From CAYSGL01 sp964520985 (lineage in GTDB: Bacteria; Pseudomonadota; Alphaproteobacteria; Micavibrionales; Micavibrionaceae): 64,000 bases of DNA. The notes beneath the pieces are model-generated. The model did no database searches and had not been told where the DNA came from. It saw nothing but the letters and a program-made list of their open reading frames with translations. Location of the stretch: positions 1-64,000 of the forward strand of contig CAZFPB010000005.1 of assembly GCA_964520985.1 (NCBI GenBank), read 5' to 3'. The translations under genes and the position numbers were made by a program. Below, in pieces: positions 32,425-41,049 of this stretch. Position 1 is the first letter of the stretch. Every line of letters starts with the position of its first letter.

Positions 32425-34377
32425 GTGGCAGGCGAGACCCGAGACCTCATCTACGAATCGGATTTCCCTCGACGCGCGGTCCTCGAAGGCAACGAAGTCA
32501 TTCCGGGTCTCGACCCGGACACTGGCCAGCCCGTCGCTATCCCGGTCAGCCTGCTCCAGACCACCGCGACCAGCCTCATCTTCCCGTCGTGGGTTTCCTT
32601 GAACGCCGTGCTCGGCACGATCGCCGGGCAGAAGGCCGAGGTCACCTACGCCGACGGCGGCACCCACACGGACCCGGTAGTCGGCGGCACCGTCGATAAC
32701 TCGGGCGTGTACTCGTGGTCAGCGGCTCCCGCTGGCTGGCGACGGGTGTCCGATCTGCTGCCCACTACGGCCGGTCAGCCCACGCCGTATGGCGAATGGG
32801 AGAGCGGCATCGTCTATCCGATCAACGCGATCACCACCGAGGCCGGTTCGAGCTACTGGTCGAAGTCCCTGCACGTCTCGACCTCGGCGGATGAGCCCGG
32901 GGTTGGCGTCGACTGGGAAGACCTCTGGATGCGTGTCGCCGAGAAAGGCGACACGGGCGACAAGGGCGACAAGGGCGACAAGGGCGACAAGGGCGACAAG
33001 GGCGACACCGGAAACAACGGCTCGACGTGGTACGCAGGCACGACCGTCCCGTCCAACGGGCTCGGCGTCAATGGGGATTTCTACCTGCGCACGACGACCG
33101 GCGCGGTCTACACCAAGGCGGCCGGGGTGTGGGGGCTCGTCGGGACGTTCCAAGGTCCGGAAGGCCCGGCGGCCACGTCCACCTACGATCCGCCGGTGTC
33201 GTTCCGGGGCAAGCCCGGTTCGGACGAGATCATCGGGTTCCTCCAGACCCGTCTCGACATGCATCTGGAGCCGAACTTCGCCGGGTCGTTCGCCTCGCTG
33301 GGCGTCAACCCCACGGCCAGTTTCGTCATCCGCGTGATGGACTGCACCAGCATGTCCAACGCCGGGACCCAGATCGGCACCATCACGTTCAACACCAGCG
33401 GCGTTCCGACCTTCGCTACGACCGGCGGCACCGAGAAGACGGTGCTGGCGGGCCGGTGCGTGAAGTTCCTCGCCCCCACGGTGGTCGACGCGACGGCCGA
33501 ACAGATTTCCATCGTGCTCGCGGGCGACGTGACCGGTGCGGTGCTCCAGCTGGGCACGCTCGCGGATCAGGACGCCGACGACGTGAACATCACGGGCGGC
33601 ACCATCTCGGACGCAGAAATCGACGGCGGCACGATCGCCGGGGCGACAGTGACGAGCCTTGCCGCGCCGCTGCCGGTTGCTTCAGGCGGCACGGGGGTGG
33701 CCAGCATGTCGGCGCTCCGGGCCGCGCTGGGGCTTCCGGCGACCGCTGGCGTCTTCCCGAAGATGCGCTACTTCGACTACACGGGCGGCTGGCAGACCTA
33801 TACCAAGACGACCGGCACCAAGCGGGTTCGGGTGTGGGGTATCGCCGGTGGCGCGGGCGGGCGGTACGCCACGGCGTCGGGCAACGATTCGGGTGCGGGC
33901 TCGGGCGGCGGCGGCGAGGGCGCGGAAGGTTACGTCGAGATCGACGTGTCTGCGCTAAGCGGCTTCGCCCTGTTCGTGGGCAAGGGCGGCGACCCGGATC
34001 AGGCGGGCACGGCCACGCTGGTCGGCAACACGGGCCAGTACCTCAACCTCAATGGTGGCGCGATCGGCGGCGTGGCCTCCGGCAGCGGTTCGGTCGGCGC
34101 AGCAGGCGGCCTTGGCGGCACGGTGGTCACCGGCGGCCTGCGGTCCCGTCCGGGTGATCCCGGCGCTCCCGGCGGCGGCGTGGAAGTCTACGGCAAACGC
34201 TGGGGCAACGGCGGTAACGGCGGCGGCCATGGCGGTCGCGGCGGCAACAACGCGGACGGCGGCGATGCGCCCGGCAAGGGCGGCGGCGGTGGCGGTGGCG
34301 GTTTCCGGTCTGGCGGCACCCGACAGGGCGGCGCTGGGGCCAACGGCGAGGTTCGGATCGAAGAACTGGCGGACTGA
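32425..34377 (+). CDS. Tail fibre with collagen-like tract and Gly-rich adhesin end
   Basis: A 650-residue fibre starting with GTG. Residues about 173-195 are a collagen-like Gly-Asp-Lys/Thr repeat encoded by five tandem 9-bp units. The middle is beta-rich. The last 210 residues (from FDYTGGWQTYTK) form a Gly-rich domain with GGNGGGHGGRGG-type loops, as in phage receptor-binding tips with polyglycine sandwich folds. The Gly-rich end is the likely receptor-binding part. Confidence 0.85.
   Translation: MAGETRDLIYESDFPRRAVLEGNEVIPGLDPDTGQPVAIPVSLLQTTATSLIFPSWVSLNAVLGTIAGQKAEVTYADGGTHTDPVVGGTVDNSGVYSWSAAPAGWRRVSDLLPTTAGQPTPYGEWESGIVYPINAITTEAGSSYWSKSLHVSTSADEPGVGVDWEDLWMRVAEKGDTGDKGDKGDKGDKGDKGDTGNNGSTWYAGTTVPSNGLGVNGDFYLRTTTGAVYTKAAGVWGLVGTFQGPEGPAATSTYDPPVSFRGKPGSDEIIGFLQTRLDMHLEPNFAGSFASLGVNPTASFVIRVMDCTSMSNAGTQIGTITFNTSGVPTFATTGGTEKTVLAGRCVKFLAPTVVDATAEQISIVLAGDVTGAVLQLGTLADQDADDVNITGGTISDAEIDGGTIAGATVTSLAAPLPVASGGTGVASMSALRAALGLPATAGVFPKMRYFDYTGGWQTYTKTTGTKRVRVWGIAGGAGGRYATASGNDSGAGSGGGGEGAEGYVEIDVSALSGFALFVGKGGDPDQAGTATLVGNTGQYLNLNGGAIGGVASGSGSVGAAGGLGGTVVTGGLRSRPGDPGAPGGGVEVYGKRWGNGGNGGGHGGRGGNNADGGDAPGKGGGGGGGGFRSGGTRQGGAGANGEVRIEELAD
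32948..33008 (+). repeat. Tandem 9-bp repeat coding for the collagen-like tract
   Basis: Five near-identical copies of GGCGACAAG in a row are flanked by GGCGACAC variants. The unit length is a multiple of three, so copy-number change would lengthen or shorten the fibre without breaking the frame. Confidence 0.75.
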
Positions 34378-34379
34378 TC

Positions 34380-35327
34380 ATGGCCCTGCTCTGGAACCCC
34401 ATGATCATCAGCCGGGACGAAGAGATCGCCGGGAAGCGGGAAGTCCGCGTGCCGACGAATCGGGTCACCCCGTTCTCCTATCTGCCGACGATCTCCGCTG
34501 CCCCCATCGCCTTCAGCAACGGCTTCAGCCGGGGCTTCGCCTCGGTGCTTCCGATCGCGCCCGTCATCGACGTGCCAGTGTCCGTGGTGATGCCGCTGTC
34601 GTTCGCACCCAGTCTCCGGACGGGCGCTCGGGTCGACGTGCCGGTAAGCACGATCGGCCAGCAGGACTACCCCCCGGGGCTCTCGGCGGGTGTCCGGCTC
34701 GAAGTCCCGCTCGACGAGGTAGCGCCGGAGTCCTTCGCGCCGGATGTCCTCGCGGGGGCTGCGGTCCTCGTGCCGGTGAGCGCCGTTGCGCCGCAGGACT
34801 ACGCCCCGGAGATTCGCGCGGGCGTCGTGATCGCGGTGCCCGTCAGCCTCATGGAGCCGATCGACTACGCGCCGTTGATCGACACCGTGATCGTCATCAA
34901 GATCGACGTGCCGACGAGTTCCCTGTGGGTCGCGAGCTACGCCCCCGTGGTGGTCTCTGGTGCCTCGGCCCTGCTGCCTGTCGATGCGGTGGAGCCTGTC
35001 AGCTATGCCCCGGTGATCGCGGCGGGTGTTGCCGTCGCGGTGCCGCTCGACGCCGTGGTGCCGGAATCCTTCGTGCCCGGGATCGTCACCGGCGCGGCGG
35101 TGCAGGTCCCGGTCTCCGAGATCGTCACCACGTCCTACGCCCCGGTGGTCGCTGCGGGTGTGGTCGTGGCCGTTCCGGTGTCCTCGGTTGGCGCTGTGAG
35201 CTACACGCCGATCGTCTCGGCGGGCGTGTTGATCGCAGTCCCGGTCAGCGCTATGGTGCCAACCAGTTTCGCACCGACGGTAGCCGTTCGGTCCTTTAGC
35301 GCAGGCTTCAGCACCGGCTTCCTTTAA
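34380..35327 (+). CDS. Fibre-like protein built of 22-residue repeats
   Basis: A 315-residue protein. Between about residues 60 and 300 it consists of about eleven tandem units, ten of them exactly 22 residues, with consensus VPVSxVxPxSYAP followed by xxxAGVxVA. A twelfth, diverged unit lies near residue 22. The array is flanked by FSNGFSRGF before and FSAGFSTGF after. Alternating hydrophobic residues suggest a repetitive beta fold such as a beta-solenoid or triple beta-spiral shaft. No family is recognised. It sits 2 bp after the preceding fibre gene, so a second fibre or fibre shaft is the best guess. Confidence 0.75.
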   Translation: MALLWNPMIISRDEEIAGKREVRVPTNRVTPFSYLPTISAAPIAFSNGFSRGFASVLPIAPVIDVPVSVVMPLSFAPSLRTGARVDVPVSTIGQQDYPPGLSAGVRLEVPLDEVAPESFAPDVLAGAAVLVPVSAVAPQDYAPEIRAGVVIAVPVSLMEPIDYAPLIDTVIVIKIDVPTSSLWVASYAPVVVSGASALLPVDAVEPVSYAPVIAAGVAVAVPLDAVVPESFVPGIVTGAAVQVPVSEIVTTSYAPVVAAGVVVAVPVSSVGAVSYTPIVSAGVLIAVPVSAMVPTSFAPTVAVRSFSAGFSTGFL

Positions 35328-35341
35328 TCCCCGAGGACCCC

Positions 35342-35779
35342 ATGGCAGTTACGATCTCCCGCTACAACCATACCGCGAAGAAGCTCCTCAACAAGGAAGT
35401 GACCTACACGACCTTGAAGGCGATGCTCCTCAACGCCACCGCGACCTTCACGGCCACCCACACGGCCTTGACGCAGGTCACCAACGCCGGGGCCTACGAG
35501 GTCAGCGGCAACGGCTGGGCTGCTGGCGGTGAGACCTTCGGCAGCGTGGCTGTCACCGTCGTCGACACCAACGACGCCATGCTCGACGCCAACGACATCT
35601 CGAAGACGGCAGCAGGCGGCCCCATTGGTCCGGCCTATGGGTGCGTCATCTACGACGACACCGACGCCAGCGATGCCCCGCTCTGGTTCGTCAACTTCGA
35701 CGGGTCGCGCGAGGCGGGTGAGGGCACCGACTTCAAGATCGTGCTCAACGCGTCCGGCCTGTACCGTACCGCCGACTAA
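35342..35779 (+). CDS. Small virion-type protein in the fibre region
   Basis: A 145-residue beta-rich protein (NGWAAGGETFGSVAVTVVD; APLWFVNFDGS). Similar small proteins are found beside phage fibre genes, but no defined function is known. A base-plate or fibre-network component is inferred from position. Confidence 0.7.
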   Translation: MAVTISRYNHTAKKLLNKEVTYTTLKAMLLNATATFTATHTALTQVTNAGAYEVSGNGWAAGGETFGSVAVTVVDTNDAMLDANDISKTAAGGPIGPAYGCVIYDDTDASDAPLWFVNFDGSREAGEGTDFKIVLNASGLYRTAD

Positions 35780-35799
35780 AACCCTGACGGAGGTCGGCC

Positions 35800-36831
35800 A
35801 TGGCCGTCGTTTCCCGGTCCACTCTGAAGACCGCGATCAACACGAACATCAACGACAACACCAGCGGCGATGTCACGCCGCAGGATGTCCGCGATCCGAT
35901 GATCAACAGCGCCGACAGCGTGGCCTTCCTTCAGGAAGACCTCGGCAAGGGCACGGGCGTGGCGCTGGCGAGCACGGTGTCCCTCGGGGTGGGCGCGCTC
36001 TTCCATATCACGGCAGGCACCGGCCCGATCAACGACATCGACTTCTCGACCCCGTGGGACGGCCGCACGGCCACCCTGATCGCCGACGTGGCCTTCACCC
36101 TGACCTACAACGCCACGACCATGGTCACCCCGGGCAACGCCAGCTTGTCGGTGGCGATCGGGGACCGGCTGCTCATCGCGCAGGATAACGGGGACAACAT
36201 CATCGTCCTCGCGCACATTAAGGCGGACGGCTCGCTCGATGCCACCAAGCTCTCCGGCGCGATCCCGAACGGCAGTCTGCCGACCCGGCTCCAGACCACC
36301 AGCGAGACGGTCACCGACGCCAACAACGCCACGACCTCGGGCTTCTTCGACATGGCTTCCGGCGGCTCGAACGTCCCGGAGACCTCGGCGTACAGCCTGC
36401 TAGTCGTCGCGCTCGACGCCAACAACCTGATGCAGATCGCCGTGCCGCACGCCAGCCAGCGTGTGTGGATTCGTCGTCGCGTCTCCGGCACGTTCAGCGC
36501 GTGGTCGGTGCTCGGTGGCCAGACCCCCGGCCGGTCGTTCTCGGGCACCACGGATACCCTGCTCGCCACGGACGCGGGCGGCCGCGTGCGGTCTACCGGC
36601 GCTTCGGCGGCGGCCTTGACCGTGCCCCCCAACTCCTCGGTGGCCACTCCGGTCGACCACTTCACCACCATCCAGCAGTACGGTACGGGGCAGGTCACCA
36701 TCACCCCCGGCGTCGGCGTGACGCTGCGCTCGAACGGTGCGAAGCTGAAGACCAGCGCGCAGTACGCGTATGCCTTCCTCGACAAGCTGGGCACCGATGA
36801 GTGGGGCGTCGGCGGCGACGTGGTGGCATGA
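35800..36831 (+). CDS. Tail fibre or accessory virion protein
   Basis: A 343-residue protein. The start (STLKTAINTNINDNTSGDVTPQDVRDPMINSADS) is a trimerising fibre N-terminus pattern seen in other phages, followed by beta repeats. The end (PPNSSVATPVDHFTTIQQYGTGQVTITPGVGVTLRSN) is typical of phage fibre stalk/knob domains. Its stop overlaps the next start (ATGA). Confidence 0.75.
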   Translation: MAVVSRSTLKTAINTNINDNTSGDVTPQDVRDPMINSADSVAFLQEDLGKGTGVALASTVSLGVGALFHITAGTGPINDIDFSTPWDGRTATLIADVAFTLTYNATTMVTPGNASLSVAIGDRLLIAQDNGDNIIVLAHIKADGSLDATKLSGAIPNGSLPTRLQTTSETVTDANNATTSGFFDMASGGSNVPETSAYSLLVVALDANNLMQIAVPHASQRVWIRRRVSGTFSAWSVLGGQTPGRSFSGTTDTLLATDAGGRVRSTGASAAALTVPPNSSVATPVDHFTTIQQYGTGQVTITPGVGVTLRSNGAKLKTSAQYAYAFLDKLGTDEWGVGGDVVA

Positions 36832-37688
36832 TCGAACTCGCCCAGCCCCCCAGCCTGATCCTCCCGGATCACTACCTCGCGAATCGTCCGGCGATCATTC
36901 GCCCGGGGCTCGATGTCGCCCGCTACTTCCCCGTTGAGATCGACCGGAAGACGCGGCGCGCGATCGTGTCGGACCTCGTGTCCAAGGGTCGCCTCGCGCC
37001 CGAGCAGGCCCGCCGTGTCGTGCAGGGTATGGCCTTCCCGTACCCGATCGCCAAGGCCGGTGCGTCCGGCCCTGATCCCGAACTGGCGTTCCGGCGGGTG
37101 CAGCGCGGCTCGACTGCCAGTTCCACCACGCACACCTATACCAACGTCCCGATCGGGGCGGCCAATGCGAATCGCGTGGTCTACGCCGTCGGCGGTCTGG
37201 GCATCAAGCGCAACCCGAACTCGGCGACGATCGCGGGTTCCGCCGCCACGATGCTCACGCACTACGGCTCGGGGCAGGATGTCGGTGCTCGCGGTTTCTA
37301 CCGGAAGGTTCCGACCGGAACTACTGCCACCATCAGCATTGTCCTCAATTCCTCGCAGTCCACCGATACGTGGTTGTACGTATGGACATTCATCGGGGGT
37401 GATACCCCGCTAGATACGGGCGGCAGCTATACTGGGTCCGGAACGTCCACGATCACTTACGCAGACATTGCTATTGCCAATGGCGGTGTTCTAATCGTGT
37501 GGAGTGCTACCTCCAGTTCTACCTATGGGTGGGAAGGGGTCGATGTTCTGACTTCGGACTACGCAGAGGCCGGGTTTATGATGTCCTCCACCGAGACTAC
37601 TGAGGACACTACCACCGATGACTTGACCGTTGCCCGTGCGGCCGCGACAACCACTACCACCGGTATTGTTTCGTTCGCCCCGCCGTAA
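36828..37688 (+). CDS. Fibre-region protein with AT-richer 3' end
   Basis: A 286-residue protein. The N-terminal 90 residues include a helical, basic segment (RKTRRAIVSDLVSKGRLAPEQARRVVQG) and the rest is Ser/Thr/Gly-rich beta sequence (TATISIVLNSSQSTDTWLYVWTF). From about 37310 to the end the codon use changes to more A/T at third positions (ACT, AGT, TAT, GTA), unlike the rest of the tail genes. This suggests a recently exchanged receptor-binding end. Confidence 0.7.
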   Translation: MIELAQPPSLILPDHYLANRPAIIRPGLDVARYFPVEIDRKTRRAIVSDLVSKGRLAPEQARRVVQGMAFPYPIAKAGASGPDPELAFRRVQRGSTASSTTHTYTNVPIGAANANRVVYAVGGLGIKRNPNSATIAGSAATMLTHYGSGQDVGARGFYRKVPTGTTATISIVLNSSQSTDTWLYVWTFIGGDTPLDTGGSYTGSGTSTITYADIAIANGGVLIVWSATSSSTYGWEGVDVLTSDYAEAGFMMSSTETTEDTTTDDLTVARAAATTTTTGIVSFAPP

Positions 37689-37704
37689 GAAGGACTGCCT
37701 TGAC

Positions 37705-38331
37705 ATGAAGTATCGCATCACAGGCGAATCCATGGTGTTCGAGGGCAAGACCCTCCACCGGATCGAGGCCGTGGATGGCTGTCGCGGGCTCGCCCCCGGG
37801 CAGCGCGGAGGCTGGATCGAGAACGAGAACATCCTGTCGCAGGAAGGGCTCTGTTGGGTCGCCGACGAGGCCAAGGCCTACGGCAACGCGCACGTCACCG
37901 GGGACGCCCGGATGTACGACGGTGCGGTTCTGGCCGATGCGGAACTGCGGGAGCACGCCGCGATGAAGGGCGAGGCCCGGGTCGACAATGGCGCGGCCGT
38001 GGGTGGCTTCGCCGTTATCTCCGAGGCAGGCCACGTCTCCGGCGACGTGATCGTCACCCTGCCCGCCGTGATCACCCAGAAGGTTACCAAGCAGCCCCGG
38101 GCGATCGAGGGGCTGTTCTACCGCATCACCATCATGGACGACCATATCCGGCTCGGCCGCGACGAGTGCGGGTGGACCCCCAGCTTCGAGGAGTTCCAAG
38201 CGACCACCGAGCGGGAACTGCTGGAAATCGACAACCGAAAGGCGGTAGACTTCTACCGGCAAAACCGGGACTGGCTGTATGCGTTCTGCATGCTGCACGC
38301 CTCGGGTGACCTCAAAGGACCGGATCGCTGA
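37705..38331 (+). CDS. Hexapeptide-repeat (left-handed beta-helix) protein
   Basis: A 208-residue protein. Residues about 30-115 show the isoleucine-patch type of repeat (GNAHVTGDARMYDGAVLADAELREHAAMKG) of left-handed parallel beta-helices, but without visible acyltransferase catalytic residues. The remainder (FYRITIMDDHIRLGRDECGW) is globular. In phages such proteins occur next to fibres and may be virion or polysaccharide-related; the function here is unknown. It starts at the ATG at 37705 with an AAGGA box placed rather far upstream. Confidence 0.75.
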   Translation: MKYRITGESMVFEGKTLHRIEAVDGCRGLAPGQRGGWIENENILSQEGLCWVADEAKAYGNAHVTGDARMYDGAVLADAELREHAAMKGEARVDNGAAVGGFAVISEAGHVSGDVIVTLPAVITQKVTKQPRAIEGLFYRITIMDDHIRLGRDECGWTPSFEEFQATTERELLEIDNRKAVDFYRQNRDWLYAFCMLHASGDLKGPDR

Positions 38332-38332
38332 A

Positions 38333-38578
38333 ATGAGCGTTGTTACCGACACCATCCGCAAGCGCGCGGGCATCCTGCGCGGCATGTCGAACTTGGAGTT
38401 CGAGGCGAAGCTGAAGGACCCCGGGGAGTTCTCGGTGCTCTGCAAGATGATCCGCACGGTGGCGGGCTGCATCGCGGAAATCCCCGAGGGGGAAGACCCG
38501 GCGATCGTGCCGGTGGATGAGCCCGAGGTCTCCGAAGAGACCAAGGGCAAGATCGCCAAGGCCGCCAAGAAGGCCTAG
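38333..38578 (+). CDS. Small unknown protein at the end of the fibre operon
   Basis: An 81-residue protein with an N-terminal amphipathic helix and a Lys/Ala-rich C-terminus. No motif is recognised. The gene is 1 bp after the previous stop, and its own TAG overlaps the stop of the convergent gene through the palindrome CTAG. Confidence 0.65.
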   Translation: MSVVTDTIRKRAGILRGMSNLEFEAKLKDPGEFSVLCKMIRTVAGCIAEIPEGEDPAIVPVDEPEVSEETKGKIAKAAKKA

Positions 38579-38988
38579 TCGCCGGTCATCCCGACCAGAA
38601 CGCCGGAGTAGTAGCACTGGGCCTTGATACGGCCCATGCCGTCGGCCCGCAGGGCGGCGTAGAACTCTCCGGCGCTCGTCCGCTGGTTCCAGAGCGGCCG
38701 CACCCCGGCATCATACCCCAGAGCCTCCCGCTCGCCTTCGTCCGGCGTCAGCCAGTCATGGACGATGGCGGCCTTGACCGTCTGCGGATCATAGGGGTTG
38801 AGCAGCCAGTGGAGCCACCGGGGGATCGACGCGAGGTCGGAGACGAATCCGTCCGGCACGGTAATGAACAGGCCGGAGCCCTTGACCCCGACCTCCCAGA
38901 CCAGTGTGCCGACCGTACACCAGCCCCACACGCCGCCCTTTCCGTCGGGGATCGGGAAGATGCCGTCGAAGTCCGTGTACACGCTCAT
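38575..38988 (-). CDS. DUF1353 family protein
   Basis: A 137-residue protein with the DUF1353 (PF07087) pattern: LFITVPDGFVSDLASIPRWLHWLLNP followed by AAIVHDWL. The family is frequent in phages, often close to endolysin genes, and has no proven function; the conserved D/H residues suggest a metal site. It is the last gene of a three-gene minus-strand unit and ends head-on against the fibre operon. Confidence 0.85.
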   Translation of the reverse strand: MSVYTDFDGIFPIPDGKGGVWGWCTVGTLVWEVGVKGSGLFITVPDGFVSDLASIPRWLHWLLNPYDPQTVKAAIVHDWLTPDEGEREALGYDAGVRPLWNQRTSAGEFYAALRADGMGRIKAQCYYSGVLVGMTGD

Positions 38989-39170
38989 TGGGCGGCCTTC
39001 TTCGCGGCTTCGATCTTCCGGACGACCGTGGCGGCGCTGTTGTCGCTCTGGATGCGTTGACCGCTCTTCATGGTGATCTCGCAGCCATGGCGGTTGCCGT
39101 AGTCGTCGATCGTGTTGATGTTGTCGGTCTCGATGTAGAACGACCGTCCTTCGCCGATGTTCACCAGCAT
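38985..39170 (-). CDS. Very small unknown protein
   Basis: A 61-residue, beta-type protein (FYIETDNINTIDDYGNRHGCEITMKSG) with a Lys/Ala-rich C-terminal helix. It overlaps both neighbours by 1-4 bp. It is not recognised. Confidence 0.65.
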   Translation of the reverse strand: MLVNIGEGRSFYIETDNINTIDDYGNRHGCEITMKSGQRIQSDNSAATVVRKIEAAKKAAQ

Positions 39171-39481
39171 CAGTCCGCCTCCTTCCCGAGGGCCTTGAGC
39201 GCCGCAGCAGGCGGCAGGTAGCCGATCCGGCCCGCAGCCTTGTCCTCGTCGTGCCACTGCTTGAGCAGCTGGCAGATGACCACGAAGACGTGGAGGGTGG
39301 TCGCGATCGGCCGGTCATAGCGCCAGCCCATGAGCAGGTCGTAGACGGCCGCGCCGCGCGTCTTGCGGCGGTTGTTCCAGTCCTGCCGGGCCTTGGTGTT
39401 GATGAAGCGGGAGCCGTGGTAGGCGTCGACCAGCGAACGCCCGGTCTCCCAGCACTTCGAGTAGTCCTCGTCGGGGGCCAT
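39170..39481 (-). CDS. Small unknown protein
   Basis: A 103-residue helical protein (YDLLMGWRYDRPIATTLHVFVVICQLLKQWHDE) with one moderately hydrophobic helix. It starts with ATG behind AGGAG. The upstream region holds a 10-bp direct repeat and the divergent promoter of the endolysin gene. Function unknown. Confidence 0.65.
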   Translation of the reverse strand: MAPDEDYSKCWETGRSLVDAYHGSRFINTKARQDWNNRRKTRGAAVYDLLMGWRYDRPIATTLHVFVVICQLLKQWHDEDKAAGRIGYLPPAAALKALGKEAD

Positions 39482-39498
39482 GATGTCTCCTGTCAGGG

Positions 39499-39523
39499 CG
39501 AGTACACGACCTACGAGTACACG
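39499..39523. repeat. 10-bp direct repeat CGAGTACACG
   Basis: Two exact copies at 39499-39508 and 39514-39523, 15 bp apart, lie in the divergent intergenic region between the minus-strand DUF1353 unit and the endolysin promoter. A regulator site is possible. Confidence 0.4.
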
Positions 39524-39534
39524 GGCATCGGGGT

Positions 39535-39563
39535 TAGACGCAACACCAAAAGTAGGCTATACC
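39535..39563 (+). promoter_or_regulatory. Promoter of the lysis cassette
   Basis: TAGACG at 39535-39540, 17-bp spacer, TATACC at 39558-39563, with AAAGTAGGC just before the -10 box. It shares the extended motif with the promoters at 45643 and 51291. The endolysin start codon follows 27 bp downstream. Confidence 0.6.
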
Positions 39564-39589
39564 GATCCCACACTGACAGGAGAAGTCCC

Positions 39590-40621
39590 GTGGCCGCAAG
39601 GATCACCAAGAGCCTCGACAAACTGCGGAGTCAGGTCAACGAACTAGCCCCGAAGCGCAGCAAGGCGTCCGACGGCTGGCTCGGCGATGCCAAGCACTCC
39701 ATGCGGAAATCCGACCACAACCCCGAGCCCGACGGCACGGTGGATGCGCTCGACATCACCCACGACCCGAAGAACGGGGTCGACATCCAGCGGCTCTGCG
39801 ATGCGATCATCGCCTCGAAGGACCGCCGGGTGAGCTACCTCATCTGCAACGGCAAGATCATCGCCGGTGCGGGCGGGCCGAAGCCGTGGACCAAGCGGGT
39901 CTACAACGGCGCGAACAAGCACGACAAACACCTGCACGTCTCGGTGCTCGACAAGTATCAGGACGACACAGCGGAGTGGGACATCGACGCCGCGTTCGAC
40001 GACGTGCGGGCCCCCGCCCCTGCGCCCAAGCCGAAGCCCCGCCCCAAGCCGAGCGCCCCCAAGGCCGAAGACCTGCATGACGGCAAGTACCACGAGGCGC
40101 TGGAGACCATCCAGCAGCGGCTCGACGATCTCGGCTACCACGAGGTCGGTACGGTCGACGGCAAGTGGGGCACCCGCACCGAGACGGCCGTGATGGCGTT
40201 CCGGAACGAGAACGGCCTGTCGACCATCCCCCGGATCACCGAGGACTTCCTGAAGGCCTTGCCGTTGGCGCAGCCCCGGAAGATCGCCGAGGCGCGTGCC
40301 AATGCCACGGCGGCCGATCTGCGGGAGAAGGGCTCGACCACCATCAAGGCGGCCGACGCGCTCACCGTGGGCGCTACCGCCGTCGGCGTGGGCGGCGTGA
40401 CGCTGGGTGGTGCGGAGGTCGCGGATCAGGTCGATCCGGTCGGCAAGAACCTCGGCATCCTGAAGCAGGTCGTCGACATCATCGACCCGATCAAGGATTT
40501 CGTCGCCTCGAACGCGTGGTGGATACTCCCGGTCGTGGCGGCCGTCGCCATCTTCTACATCCGGAAGATCGTCACCAACCGGGTCGAGGAACATCGCTCC
40601 GGCAAGAACCTCGGGCTCTGA
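39590..40621 (+). CDS. Endolysin, M15-like peptidase with peptidoglycan-binding and membrane domains
   Basis: A 343-residue protein starting with GTG behind AGGAG. Residues 30-120 resemble M15/VanY-type zinc peptidases: SDHNPEPDGTVDALDI (H43, D55) and HLH at 114-116. A Pro/Lys linker (KPKPRPKP) leads to a PG_binding_1 domain at about 160-215 (IQQRLDDLGYHEVGTVDGKWGTRTETAVMAFR). The C-terminus has a membrane segment (WWILPVVAAVAIFYI) at about 304-320 and a basic tail. A C-terminal membrane anchor is unusual for an endolysin and could tether it to the inner membrane until holin action. Confidence 0.85.
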   Translation: MAARITKSLDKLRSQVNELAPKRSKASDGWLGDAKHSMRKSDHNPEPDGTVDALDITHDPKNGVDIQRLCDAIIASKDRRVSYLICNGKIIAGAGGPKPWTKRVYNGANKHDKHLHVSVLDKYQDDTAEWDIDAAFDDVRAPAPAPKPKPRPKPSAPKAEDLHDGKYHEALETIQQRLDDLGYHEVGTVDGKWGTRTETAVMAFRNENGLSTIPRITEDFLKALPLAQPRKIAEARANATAADLREKGSTTIKAADALTVGATAVGVGGVTLGGAEVADQVDPVGKNLGILKQVVDIIDPIKDFVASNAWWILPVVAAVAIFYIRKIVTNRVEEHRSGKNLGL

Positions 40622-40623
40622 TC

Positions 40624-41049
40624 ATGCTGGCAGCTGCGATGCGAATCGGCGCGGCCCTCCTCGCGAATCCCGTGGGGGCGGTCAAGAGCCTCGGGGGGCT
40701 GCTGAAGAACCCCTTCATCATCGGTCTGGCCTTCCTCGCGTGGACGGCCTACCAGCGTCACGATGCCGCGTCCTCGGCCCGCGCCTCTTGCGAGAGCGCC
40801 CAGCTGAAGGCGGACATGGCCGAACTCGCCCGGCAGCTGGCGGCACGAGATCGCCTGCTCAAGGAAACCCGGGAGCGCGCTGACGCAACCGAAGCCGAAC
40901 TCACCGCATTGGAGAAAGAACGTGACGCGATCCTCGCCGAGCTTGCCGCTGCTGCGCCGCCCCCGAACCCCGACGGTACGCCTGCTGCTGACGGCCTTAC
41001 TTGTCAGTACCCTCCCGGTCTCGCTCGCCGGTTGCGCAACATCTCCTAA
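40624..41049 (+). CDS. Rz: Inner-membrane spanin subunit (Rz-like)
   Basis: A 141-residue protein. It has a hydrophobic segment (FIIGLAFLAWTAY) near residues 30-42, then a long periplasmic coiled coil (ELARQLAARDRLLKETRERADATEAELTALEKERDAIL). It follows the endolysin after 2 bp, and the Rz1-like gene is nested out of frame in its 3' part. The pair would fuse inner and outer membranes at the last step of lysis. Confidence 0.85.
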   Translation: MLAAAMRIGAALLANPVGAVKSLGGLLKNPFIIGLAFLAWTAYQRHDAASSARASCESAQLKADMAELARQLAARDRLLKETRERADATEAELTALEKERDAILAELAAAAPPPNPDGTPAADGLTCQYPPGLARRLRNIS

